Positions 35,606-45,872 of a stretch of DNA of 64,000 bases are shown here, piece after piece. Position numbers and translations under genes: made by a program. Source of the DNA: Isoetes taiwanensis (taxonomy: Eukaryota > Streptophyta > Lycopodiopsida > Isoetales > Isoetaceae); contig JAJEKV010000141.1 of the NCBI GenBank assembly GCA_021234155.1, forward strand, positions 316,039-380,038, written 5' to 3'. The stretch's first letter is position 1, and each line of letters opens with the position of its first letter. The notes under the pieces are model-generated. The model searched no databases. It was not told the DNA's origin and was given only the letters and a program-made list of their open reading frames with translations.

Positions 35606-37147
35606 GGAAACTTGGGCTATCGGGCTTTTGAACCTCATTCACGTGGATGTTGCAGGACCAATGCCTCATCAAAGGTTAGAGTTCTTGTGGATTATTTTTC
35701 TAGGAAAACTAAGTGTTCTTAGTGCATACCAGAGATGGGAAGACTTGCAGTACTGTAAGTGTACTTCTTGTGACAATCCAAAGGAGCAATTGTTCCGAGA
35801 GTTTGCAACCTACTTGAAGGAGCTTGGCATTCGTCAATAACTGACCATTACTTATTCTCACGATCGGAATGAAGTTGTTGAGCGAGAGACTCGCATACTC
35901 AAATAGTGTGGATGGAACATTCTAAAATCTGCACAATTATAAGATGCTTTCAGGGATGAAGCCATTTTCACAACAGTCTACATTCAAAACCATTTCTCTA
36001 ATACAAGGTAGAGTCCTCCGGGGGATGACAAAAAAAGGATATGCCATGTGCATGCAGAGGGTGGCCAAAAACAACCCCGTACATATGATCTTTGAAAGCA
36101 AATTTGACCCCTTCATATAAAATTTACTTCAGAGTAGTAAAAAATCTCCCTAACTAATATGTGTGAAAATGGGTTAGAAAAACCCCTCTCCAAGTCACTC
36201 AGATTGTATAGCGCCCAAGTGAATCCCCCTTGAAAGTCCTTAAGAGCTTTGGACTGACCACAAATCGAACCTCAGTTACCTTTAAATATTTGGTTGCCTT
36301 GCTAACCCTCACATTTTTCTTGAATTGGAACCAAATATGCTGATCATACAAGAAAAGCTATCTTTGTGGGCTATTGTCTTGATAGCAAGGGCTACAGATT
36401 GAATGATGTGAAGATCAACAAACTCGTAAAGGTTTAGACTGCCACGTTTGATGAATTGGGACTGTGTGAATGCAGTTGAAAAACTCATGAATGATCCTAG
36501 TGTATATCATAATTCACAATTGTCTAAATTGTGGCATGAATTAAGGCCCTTCCAACCCTCCAGATGACCTCTGAATGGTGCTGCAGTTCAAGCCCCAAAT
36601 CAGATCCATATCTTGCCCTTGACTCCTCAATGATACAAGTGAATACCGAGCCTGGATCGAGCTACTTTTGATTCTCTGCGTGCTCAAGAGTGTGGACTGC
36701 AGGATGGCTTGAGTCCATCTAGCAACATACCCATCGAACTAATGTATTGGTAGAGGCATCTGCCACAGAAGCCCATCTTGGAGATGACTAGTGGCAATGT
36801 GACTAACTGGAGGAATCCTCTGTGTGCCCATGGTAGAAGCAAACATGCTCATTAAACCCCTTACCTATGAGCAAACAAATGCAGGAGTCATGCTGTTGAT
36901 TGGAGAAAGACCATGCTGGCAGAGATGGAATCCATGAAAGAAACTAGGACACTAATAGATCTTCCTCTCGGTCGTCATCCTATTGATCACAAATATGTCT
37001 TCAAAAGCAAGCAAGCTGCGCAGATGACATATTAGATTCAGAGCTCGTCTAGTTGCTAAAGATTATTCACAGAAGCCTTGCATTGACTACGACGAAACAT
37101 TATCTTCGGTTGCAAAATCCACGTCAATCAAGGTAGTTTTGGCACTG
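35606..37147 (+). mobile_element. Copia element 1, segment b (integrase to reverse transcriptase)
   Basis: Resumes the Copia frame after the TRIM with LIHVDVAGPM, the start of the integrase core. Next come FREFATYLKELGI and a degraded ERxTRILK region near 35880. A later HTRKAIFVGY stretch (near 36338) is the usual post-integrase motif. RLVAKDYSQKPCIDYDETLS and TSIKVVLAL (near 37045-37145) belong to the reverse transcriptase. Many stops show long inactivity. It is interrupted at 37147 by the DDE transposon. Confidence 0.8.
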
Positions 37148-37174
37148 GGGTAAAAGTATGCTGGTGGGTATCAA

Positions 37175-37198
37175 AAGCATGCGTCCGGACGCATGCTT
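37175..37198. repeat. 24-bp perfect palindrome near the left terminus
   Basis: AAGCATGCGTCC followed directly by its reverse complement, 28 bp in from the left end of the DNA transposon. There is no equivalent near the right end. Confidence 0.9.
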
Positions 37199-37457
37199 AT
37201 AGCAGGTTTTTAGCCCGCTTAAAGCACCCTGCTTTTGCTTGGTGGGCGTAACTGCCCGTCATTTTTTTGACGCCCTTCATGTACTCACACGTCCACCTCA
37301 CCAACGAACTGTTAGGAAAATGATTGTGGGATTTTGGCTGGATTTTCGCGCGAGTGGTAGTACGTTGCAAATTCGATCGAGCACAGAACTACTTCGATCT
37401 CATGGCCCGCGCAAATTCTCCCTCCAATTCACTTATTCTCCCTCTCTCAGGAATTTC

Positions 37458-40400
37458 ATGGCGCTCCCTGATACCGGCCTGGAGCCAATCACACGTTTAG
37501 CATTGGATTTTCGGCCTGATGAATTCCAATACAAATGTTCCGTTTGTTGGATGTCAATGCAACACAGGAAATATCGCGTGAAGATCCAGTTTCCTCTGCA
37601 ATTTACAAGAAATTGGATGCAAAGAGAAAGAGAGAATACAGATTACGGAATAAGATGAGAAAAGCAGCGGTTGATCGGGAAGATCTGAGCATGAGACGCA
37701 GGCAAGAAATAGTCAAGCTTGTAGTTGATTACTTCAACAAGCTCACCAAAAAGCATTCACCCGAACTCAAGGCCGATGTGATGAAGAGGGTGGTTCATCA
37801 CCACGAAATGGAAATCTCAGATTCTGGAATTTTGCCAAATCCAAAGGAGTGCAAGGCAGCGGGGGTGCTGCTCAACAACTTGAAACATACAATGGCAGCC
37901 ACAAAGAGGCAAAGGAACCATGATATTTGGAGAGCCAGAACCTCGACACTGGTGATGGCTTCTTCCACAAAATTTAGATGCAATTCCACTATGGCAGGGC
38001 TGTTAGGTACATCTAATTCTTGCTTTCATGCCTGTGCTTCTTTATGCTTTTAAGTGCTTGTATCTGCTGAGTGATGCTGGCTGGGATATGTTCATTGATT
38101 AATGTGCAATATTTCTTATGATAGGTTGCATGAGGTCAACAATTGCAACTGCTGCATTAAGAAAATCGGAAGCCGTCCTTGGAAATGGTCCGTGGTCTTG
38201 CTTCCAAAGGAGGTTGAGGTGTGATTCTCTCACCCCTGCTTGCAAGCAAAGCATAACAGAATTCTGGAAACAAAATAGCAGAGTCTCTCCTTGCAAGAAA
38301 GATGTTGTGGACACTGTTGAGGAGTCAGGCTTCCGAATTTCTTATCCCTTACACCTTATGGAGGTCACACAGGTATAAGTTTCCATAGAAAATGCCCTTG
38401 CTATTATTGCATAAATATTTCTAACCAAAGGCCACCATTCAGCTGCAGCTATTTCAACAATACAAAAAGGCACATCCTGAACACCCTGATTGCTTAAAGG
38501 CTTTCGAGAAGTTGAAGCCTATTTATGTAAAGAAAGTATCAGAAAGGGAAACCTGCTGTTGCATATACCATATAAAGTTGGAGTATGCGGGGTAGCCCCT
38601 GAATGCATTAAGGTCAAAAAAACCGGATTTCATGGTGAAGAGTGCAAGTCTTTGTTCTGGTCTCGTGGACACGTTAGGTGTCTGGCCAGCCAACATACGT
38701 ATGACTCAACTAGCGAGCTCTGGAGGGCTGTGGTTTGCAACAAGAGTGAGGGTGAATAATGGTATAAAGATGACTGCTTGATGCAGAAATGTCAGAAGTG
38801 TTGCATAAAAAGTCTTCCTATATGTCCAAGAGAAAGAGAGAATCATGAGTTCTTGCTTGAATGGAAAACGTTTGAAAAGGTAATACTCTCTTTATTGCAT
38901 GCTGAAACATGCTGCTATGTGTTGTCATCCGCTGAATACTGCTTTTGTGCTTTCAACTTTGCGCTAATCTTCTGTTTTATGCTCTGAGACCTTGTTCTGA
39001 TTCCAAAGGAGACGAAGAAGTCGGTGGAGTTGCGCTCAATTACCAAGGAAGTGTCAGGTGGCAGCAGAAAGAAAAGATCCAATGCCACCAAGAAGGGAAA
39101 CAAAAGTAAGAAATCCAAGGTAGCTGGTGGGACACAGCCTGAAGCTGTAGCACAAGCCGAGAACAAGGGAAACAAAAGTAAGAAATCCAAGGTAGCTGGT
39201 GGGACACAGCCTGAAGCTGTAGCACAAGCCGAGAAGAAGGGAAACAAAAGTAAGAAATCCAAGGTAGCTGGTGGGACACAGTCTGAAGCTGCAGCACAAG
39301 ACGAGACCTCAAATGGCAAGGGGAAAAAAAAGAAAGGACCAAAGCCAATCCTTAGATTGTCTTACAAGAGAACGTCAGTGAAGGATTTCATTTCATATCT
39401 GTGTTCCACATTGAAGATATTCGTGCCACACAATTACAGGCTAGATGGCAGGCCATGCAATTCAGGAGTTGCCTGGACAATATCCAAGATGGCACCATTG
39501 TTTCTGTAATTGATTTTGCAGAGAATTACAGTATAAAAATACAAAGGGAGGTTCAAAGCCAGCATTAGCACAATGACCAGATAACAATTCTCGTCCATAT
39601 CACGTATAGGATGGACATCAGTTCTGGGATCAGAAAGCTATTGAAGGAAACCCATTTTTACTTGAGTGATGACAAGATTCATGACACTCTTTTTGTGCAG
39701 CACTGTCTTAGAAAGCACAATTCATGGCTTGTATCAAATGGTGTAGAATTCTCCAGGCATATAGTTTGGTCAGATGGTTGTTCTAGCCAATTCAAATCTG
39801 CCCGGCCATTCTATTTCCTACCAAGATATCACTATGAGCTAGGGAAGGAAATAGTATGGAATTTCTTTGGGACAGCCCATGGTAAGGGAGAGCACGATGG
39901 GCAAGGGGCAGTCCTTAAAGGGGCATTCACTAGAGAGCGCTCAAGTATGATGGGGTGAGATTTAGGGGTGCCTTTGATGCCCAATGAATTAAGTAACTTC
40001 GTTGGAATGAAGGTACCAACAACGGGGACATCAAAAGGTATTATGCTTTCATCTGCTGTATTTCGTTGAGTAGTCTTTGCTGTAAACCGGCTTTATCTTG
40101 TCTTTGAATAGTGCTTTCATGTGCTTTAAAAATTTGTCACGTGAACTTCTTTGTAATGTGATGAGTAGTGTTGTATTATCTTTTGTGAGCTGCAATACTT
40201 GTTGTCTCCTTGCGTACTTCGGGTAATGGAAAGGATGATGTTGATAGGACCGAGGCCATTTGGGCGTTGCCCGAGGTGGAAGGGACCAAGCAAATACACG
40301 AAGATCCCACATACATACTTGGCCAAATCAAGCACAAGGGTGGCTCATAGAGGTTTAAGTTGTTTTACGTGGTAACTGTTTGAAATGAAACTGGTCATCT

Positions 40401-40911
40401 TGTGTGAACAAGCACAGGTTGAAGAATTGGAAATATGTTACACTAAAGCCAGATAAGTCTACTGGTGAAGGTACTGAAGACAAAATCGATGAGGTATTTT
40501 TTGAAGGTGATGGAGAATGGCTTAGTGGAAACATAGAGGAAGGTGATAACTTTGCTGTTGTAGCCGAGGAGGAAAATCAGGAAAATGCATATTTCTATGT
40601 GGTGAAATGTAGGCATATCCTTGACAGAATTGTCAAGGATAGCTGGGGTCAGACCTTCAATGTGGATGAACATGCGTTGGCTGGTTTGTACTATCTTTGT
40701 CGGCCCAGATGGTAGTTGGGAGCTACTTGAAGACAAAGGTCCCGACCTTCGATCTGATCATCACGCGTATCGATCAGCTATCAAGTTTGAGATGAATCAG
40801 ATTCCTGGCACCAACAGATTTTTCCTTGAACAGGCTACTCACCAGATGATCCTTGACAGTCTGCCATATGAAGGTCGAATATGCTTTGACCTAGTTGTTT
40901 TATCATTTTAA
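37458..40911 (+). pseudogene. degenerate intron-containing DDE-type transposase
   Basis: The start MALPDTGLEPITRLALDF (37458) leads, through a frame change near 37530, into a basic region (AKRKREYRLRNKMRKAAV). An intron follows 38006. The exon 38125-38372 ends VTQ at GTATAAG, and the next begins at 38443 with LQLFQQYKKAHPEHPD, FEKLKPIYVKK and RETCCCIYH, then CQKCC. After another intron (GTAATA to CAAAG) come KKSVELRSITKEV, a lysine-rich repeat, VSVIDFAENYSIKIQ, ILVHITYRMD, HIVWSDGCSSQFKSARPFYF, and WNFFGTAHGKGEHDGQGAVLK. The conserved Asp and Glu of DFAENY, SDG and HGKG-DG are the likely catalytic set. A C-terminal part (40404-40911) has GLYY. In-frame stops (for example TAG at 39566) and frameshifts make it non-functional. 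Confidence 0.8.
39093..39308 (+). repeat. 72-bp coding tandem repeat, three copies
   Basis: Units start at 39093, 39165 and 39237 and encode a 24-residue lysine-rich module, GNKSKKSKVAGGTQPEAVAQ and so on. Identity is very high. It lies in the transposase between the cysteine region and the DFAENY motif and resembles a repeated nuclear-localisation or DNA-binding linker. Confidence 0.9.
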
Positions 40912-41337
40912 CAGGTCTGTAGTTACTTGTTTACTTGTCTCAAATTTTGATGATTGTATTGGAGACAATGTTTGTGAGACAATGTTTGTAGTATTGGACT
41001 GCTGTATTGGAGTATTTTAGTATTGGAGACAATGCTTGTAGTATTGGAGAGTAAGCTTGATATATATTACAGAAAATTGTACACTCAAGATTAGAGACAT
41101 CACTCAAGATTACTCAATACTCAAGATAACACAAAGTAATCATACATATATAACAAAAGGGTAGTGTTCAATGGTTATTTCATGAGTCATTGAAGTTTTC
41201 AGAGTGATGCTCGTCACCAAGAAGGGTGCCCAGCAACTGTCTTTGTACTTCTACTGGAGCATTGAGGATATAGTAGGCCGAGACAAGATAGTTGTTGAGA
41301 CAGTAATCCAGCACTGCAACTGTCTCCTTTTCCAACC

Positions 41338-41477
41338 ATGCATCAGTGATGTCTATTTGTGAGATTGTTTTCTGTACTGTATGAGAAGGCAAGTAATCCA
41401 ATTCAACCATGCATCAGTGATGTCTATTTGTGAGATTGTTTTCTGTACTGTATGAGAAGGCAAGTAATCCAATGCTG
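41338..41477. repeat. 70-bp tandem duplication
   Basis: Two essentially identical 70-bp units with CATCAGTGATGTCTATTTG at 41341 and 41411, downstream of the HAD-like gene. On the minus strand the unit belongs to an open stretch (DYLPSHTVQKTISQIDITDA) that may be the worn 3' coding part of that gene. Confidence 0.9.
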
Positions 41478-41511
41478 GACACACCCTGGTCTGCAAAAAG
41501 TTTTCCTCTTC

Positions 41512-42027
41512 TTACCCCTTGAAAGGCATAACAGGAACGGTTGTGTGTGCAGGGTTTAGAAACCCTTTGTGTAGGCTGTCATCTACCAAGAAAATCATAC
41601 CATGATATTGTGGAAAATCCTCAAGTACAAACTTCAACTCCTTGAAAAAAAGTTGCCTTGCTGTGCTGGTTGGATGCTCGCATGCATAGCAATGCTCTTG
41701 ACCATATACCTTCAACAAATTGGTCCGCAAATCTGGGAACAATGCATCCACCATATCCCTTGTATTCCGAAGTAGAGAAGCACTCCAGATCACAATATCA
41801 AACCTCTGCAGTGCCCACTCCACAAACTCATGATACCCTGGTCTGCAAATGATGTACTTACTTGCAGTTTCTTTTACAACATGGTTCGTTTGTGGTGGAG
41901 GCAAGAATTTTTGGTTCATTTTCCTCTGTTGTGTCTGTGCCAGTACACCATTTATGTCAAGCACCATCAACTTTCGTCTAGGTGCCCATCCCTCGACATT
42001 TGCAACCACTGTCGATGTGTGCTGCAT
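41512..42027 (-). CDS. HAD/NIF (FCP1-like) phosphatase-domain protein of the transposon
   Basis: 171 codons hold a compact NLI-interacting-factor type HAD fold. Motif I is KLMVLDINGVLA, with the nucleophile Asp but Asn in place of the second Asp of DxD. Then come ICRPGYHEFVEWALQRFDIV, motif II IWSAS, LRNTRDMVDALFPDL, and motif IV IFLVDDS with the Asp pair. Family members dephosphorylate Ser, for example on the RNA polymerase II tail; the DxN variant occurs in plant relatives, and activity here is uncertain. Upstream (42077-42283) another acidic, Ser-rich coding stretch after a CATGCAG acceptor (HVTARVTDSQETPIHWGQGD) looks like a preceding exon but ends in stops one frame off. Downstream, protein-like sequence continues to about 41180 after a frame break. 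So 41512-42027 is probably the best-kept part of a larger, damaged gene. Confidence 0.7.
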   Translation of the reverse strand: MQHTSTVVANVEGWAPRRKLMVLDINGVLAQTQQRKMNQKFLPPPQTNHVVKETASKYIICRPGYHEFVEWALQRFDIVIWSASLLRNTRDMVDALFPDLRTNLLKVYGQEHCYACEHPTSTARQLFFKELKFVLEDFPQYHGMIFLVDDSLHKGFLNPAHTTVPVMPFKG

Positions 42028-42701
42028 CGTGCTTATCTGTGCTGCGATGTGTGCTGGACTCTACTGGGAAGTGCTATCAAGAGGTGCTGGACGTTGCTGG
42101 ACGTTGCTGCGACTTGCTGGACTCTGCTTTATCTTTGCTATCAGATGATGGAGAGTGCTGATAGCCATAGTTAGATACATCTACATTAGTATCTCCCTGC
42201 CCCCAATGTATGGGTGTTTCCTGGCTATCAGTAACCCTTGCAGTGACATGTGTTGTTCTCCTGCATGCAAGGATGAGCTCCAATTACCAACTGAAATTTG
42301 TAGAGAATACACATTTTGATATAACAGGATAACAGGCACCTTTTGTATGTTAGAGTTTGTGCCAAGTGAAATAAGACAAGAAAAATAACTGCTTGAACCT
42401 AAATATTGGATTGCACCTTTTATATGTAAGAGGTTGTTTTGGCACTTTGGTTTCTTCATTATCTGTCTGGGTTCTCTCACTATCTTCATCTTCTGTATCA
42501 CTAAGTACCACTTGTGTCTGCCTTCTCCTTCTGCAGGCAAATGCATATTGATCCCTAGGTTGAAACTCCAAACAAATTTTACAAGGACACAATGGGGGAA
42601 AATAAATATATTATGGTATTAAACAAAAACCTTTTAACTGCTCGTTTTGGCGAGTCTGGTGCAATCAAAATTGGGCCTGAAACAAGTATGGGAAAATTAC
42701 A

Positions 42702-44659
42702 TTAGACTGGGGGTTTTTTCCCTAGTGCGACGTCTATAGGCACGTCCTCATCAACCGAATCATCTGACTCATCCTCACTCTCGGGTTCTGTAACATTTTT
42801 GGTCCTTGACCTTGTGAGCCTTGTGCATCGGGTCACAACCTTGTTGACCTGCTTCTCCACATCTTCAACATCCTTGTCTGCCCCTGCATCAACAGTGTTA
42901 GAGGAGGCCTTTGTAGAGGCTGCTGCAGAATTTGGAACTATAGTGTAATTCTCAACATCGTCAGAACTACTGGAATCTGCTTTGGACCCTGTTGGTGTCT
43001 TTAGCACTGTGCTTTCAGGTGCTGCATTGTGCTGCTAACTGCTTGACTCTTGCTGTGCACTGTCTACAGGCGCTTCTAATGTTCCCAATTTAGGAAACAT
43101 GCGTGTACCTTTTTTGGTTGTTCTTGCTTGTGGAGTTCGAGTCCTTGTAGACTTGTGTCCAGGGGTCCTTTTACTAAGAGGTGTTTTAACATGCTTCCTT
43201 TTCCTGTTGCTGTCTGGAGTTGTAGCTACCACCTCATCTATGTCAATTGTCTCAACTATGTGTTTGTGTGCTGCCCCAGCATATAAGGGTTCCTGCTTGA
43301 CTGTCTTCCCCAATTCCTCCACTAAGCCTGCTGGAACTGTTTCTGAGCATTCAAGGCAGTGTGTCTTCTCCAAAAGCAAAGTGGTGCAGCTGACATGATA
43401 TACGTGGCCACATTTCAGCTTCAGACTGAGGGTGTAATCATCCTGGAATGCGAGCCCGCATGTGGAGCATCTCTCCTCATCTCCAATTGGCAACCTGAAT
43501 GGCACAGGATAGATGCTCACAAGCTGACCAGCTCTCTTTGTAAGTTCCCTGAGCCTGTTGACATTCTGTAAATGCTGCTGGGCTTTTGCAAGCTGCACTT
43601 CATTGTTTGCAACCTCAGCAGCTACAGTGGCCACCTGTTGAACTATCCCGTCATCTACTGGGCCACCCCCCATTTCAACAAGGGCTTTGAGCATGTACTC
43701 TGCTATGTCTTTCTCTCTCTCTAAGCTCAGTAGCTCAGCAGAGGCACCAGCATCAGGACCTGTCAGGGCTTGAAGACGTGAGATGTTGTCTTTTATTTTC
43801 TGCAATTTTTCTTGTGAAGCCGAGAAGAAAGCTCCCTTAGCCTGGGACTGGACAACTAGCTCCTTCTTGGAGACTAAATCAACCTGCTGCGTGTTTAGGG
43901 TTTCCTACAAAGCTTTGCACATGACTTCCAGGCATGATATGTTCTCCCCATAAGCTGTGTAAGCTGTTGGGCACATTGCAACGCTCCTAATGGACGGCCT
44001 CCCTTCTAATTTAATACCAGTGCCTCCTGAAACTTGCCTTTCTGCTATGCTTTCAGGTGCTGTGGTTTGCTGAGATTTGCTGGTCTCTGCTCTGCTTGCT
44101 GGAGCACTGCTGGTGGGTTCACATTTAACCTTGCTGCTGTAGGCTCTCTTCTTTGTTGCAACTGCTGCCCAATTAACCTTGAACTTCTCTGGATCCTGCT
44201 TTGCTCTCTGGCAGTTATTGAATGCAAATAGGTATGATACTGTCTTTCTAACTTCTCTGTTCTTCAATCCGCCCGGGTATATTTTGCTCAGAAGTTCAAT
44301 TAGAGCTTCTTCGTGCTCTGGCCTTACCTTGTCAATAGAAGTTTTGCCAGGAATGACCCCATTGGTATCCCAAACTTCATTGTACTCTGCTGCAGATATG
44401 AGGTCTGTTCGAAATTGAGAGGGATGAACGCCCTCGTTTGGCAGACCCGCATACGCATGGAAGTCTTCTTCGGTTCGGCAATCAGCCAGGTCCGGTCTTA
44501 AGGGAACGTTTCTTCTGGCCTGGAAGAATGCAAGAAAATCGAATTAACAGAGGACCCTAAACCCATAGAAATTTTGTTTAGTTGCTTTTTGCTTACGCGG
44601 CGCATGGCCTCCGTTGGAATTACTGCTTGAGCGGGCGGATTAATCACCTTCTTTACCAT
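42702..44659 (-). pseudogene. RING-finger coiled-coil protein of the transposon, two in-frame TAG codons
   Basis: Exon 1 (44597-44659, MVKKVINPPAQAVIPTEAMR) joins across a GTAAGC-CAG intron to an exon from 44519. From there one reading frame runs to TAA at 42702, interrupted only by TAG at 43905-43907 and TAG at 43035-43037. The parts in order are a globular region (FHAYAGLPNEGVHPSQF, KIYPGGLKNREVRKTV), a coiled coil (QKIKDNISRLQAL to NRLRELTKRAG), and a RING-like finger (CSTCGLAF, CGHVYHVSC, THCLEC). Basic Thr-rich and acidic tails follow (EDESDDSVDEDV). RING fingers usually act as ubiquitin ligases. Both stops would be CAG by one transition. Without readthrough the product ends before the coiled coil. 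Confidence 0.75.
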
Positions 44660-45001
44660 AGTTGATCTGTTTGTTTATTGTGGAAATCCGAGAGCACAAA
44701 TTCGCGGGTTGCTTGGCCGGAGGCGAGAAAGTTGGGGAAGAGAGATTTGGAAAACTCAAATACGAAAGTTAGTTTGTCTACTGGTTACAGATTGCAGGGG
44801 TCGCATTCATTACCGCAGGCGGCAAACAGGTAATGATTGTATAAACGGGTATGGGCTAGACGAAGAGACGGGCAGAAAATAGGTGGTACTATATAGGTGA
44901 AGGGTGGGAAAAAAATGTATGAAGGGTGGAAAAAAATGTATTTTGGGTGCTGGTGCTGGGCTCGCATTTATTTGCTACCCACCAGCATACTTTTACCCAC
45001 T

Positions 45002-45592
45002 GGCTACTAGAGGATTGGGAAATTGATACAATAAACGTCAAAGCGGCGTTCTAATGGCGACTTGGATGAGGAGCTATACATAATTAAATTAAAGGATTTG
45101 AAGTTCCAGGCCAAGAAGTCAAGGTTTGCAGGTTGCACAGGTCTCTTGATGGTATGAAATGGAGTTCCAGGTAGTGGTACAAACGAATCAATCAATTTCT
45201 TCGGCATAATGGGTTTCATGGATGTGCCATGGAATGGAATGTCTATTTATGGTCTGATGTACATATTATCGTGTTGGTTGTAGTTTATGTGGATGTTCTT
45301 CTTCTCACCCCAATCATCGTTCTACTTTGCAAGAAGTGAAGGCCATGTTAGCTGCCACCTTTAAGATGACAGATTTGGGTGCAATTTGCCAGTGCCTTGG
45401 AATATTAAGTTGAACGAGATAGGTCTAGTTGGTCACTGCTCCTTCACTGCTATTATTGAGAAAAAGTGTCGTAGACTTGGTATGCTCAATATGACACCTA
45501 AAGCTACACTTGCCACCACTCAAAATCTCCATCTCACCAAAATCATATTCCACTTCTGTTGAACGACAATCTATAAAAGCACAATTTCATTA
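45002..45592 (+). mobile_element. Copia element 1, segment c (reverse transcriptase, 3' remnant)
   Basis: Resumes directly after the DNA transposon with NGDLDEELYI and then, in shifting frames, KVCRLHRSLDGMKW, WYKRINQFL, VVVYVD and a KATxATTQ region. This is the palm and thumb of a Copia reverse transcriptase. The YVDD-type site is changed and stops are common. RNase H and the 3' LTR are not found; similarity fades near 45592. Confidence 0.8.
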
Positions 45593-45872
45593 AAATGAGA
45601 AATTTTGTTATTCCAATTAGGGATGAAATTTTTTTTAGTATTTTTTATGGCCACTTTTTGGGCTTTCGTGGCGTCATTATATTTCATGCATCTAAATTGC
45701 TATTATTTAGTGCCATTATAAACATAACAATGCAAAAAATGGAACTAAGAACAAGATTAATTTTAAAACTAGCAAGATTTACATATACTTAGACAAGTAA
45801 TGACACCACTAATCCATGTATTCGACAAGTTTATATACAAAATTATTATTTTACATTTAAGAAATACATAAT

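Larger units (their letters stand above)
37148..44998. mobile_element. 7.85 kb DNA transposon with DDE-type transposase, RING and HAD genes
   Basis: Perfect 23-bp terminal inverted repeats start GGGTAAAAGTATGCTGGTGG and end with the inverse. Flanks carry ACTG on both sides (37144-37147 and 44999-45002), readable as a 4-bp target duplication, or 3 bp if the ends are shifted by one. Removing the element restores the Copia reverse-transcriptase frame. A transposase lies on the plus strand (37.5-40.9 kb). On the minus strand are a HAD/NIF-like gene (41.5-42.0 kb) and a RING-finger gene (42.7-44.7 kb), so genes converge towards about 41 kb. The transposase type, with SDGCSSQFK and HGKGEHDGQGA, does not fit the common plant superfamilies I can name. 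All genes show decay. Confidence 0.88.

Noticed and set aside
39040-39348. Three overlapping minus-strand frames opposite the transposase repeat
   Set aside because: They are mirror translations of the 72-bp coding repeat on the plus strand.
41485-41513. Very short GTAAG...TTTTTGCAG stretch at the end of the HAD-like frame, resembling an intron
   Set aside because: About 25 bp is too short for a plant spliceosomal intron; more likely a chance match or a deletion scar.
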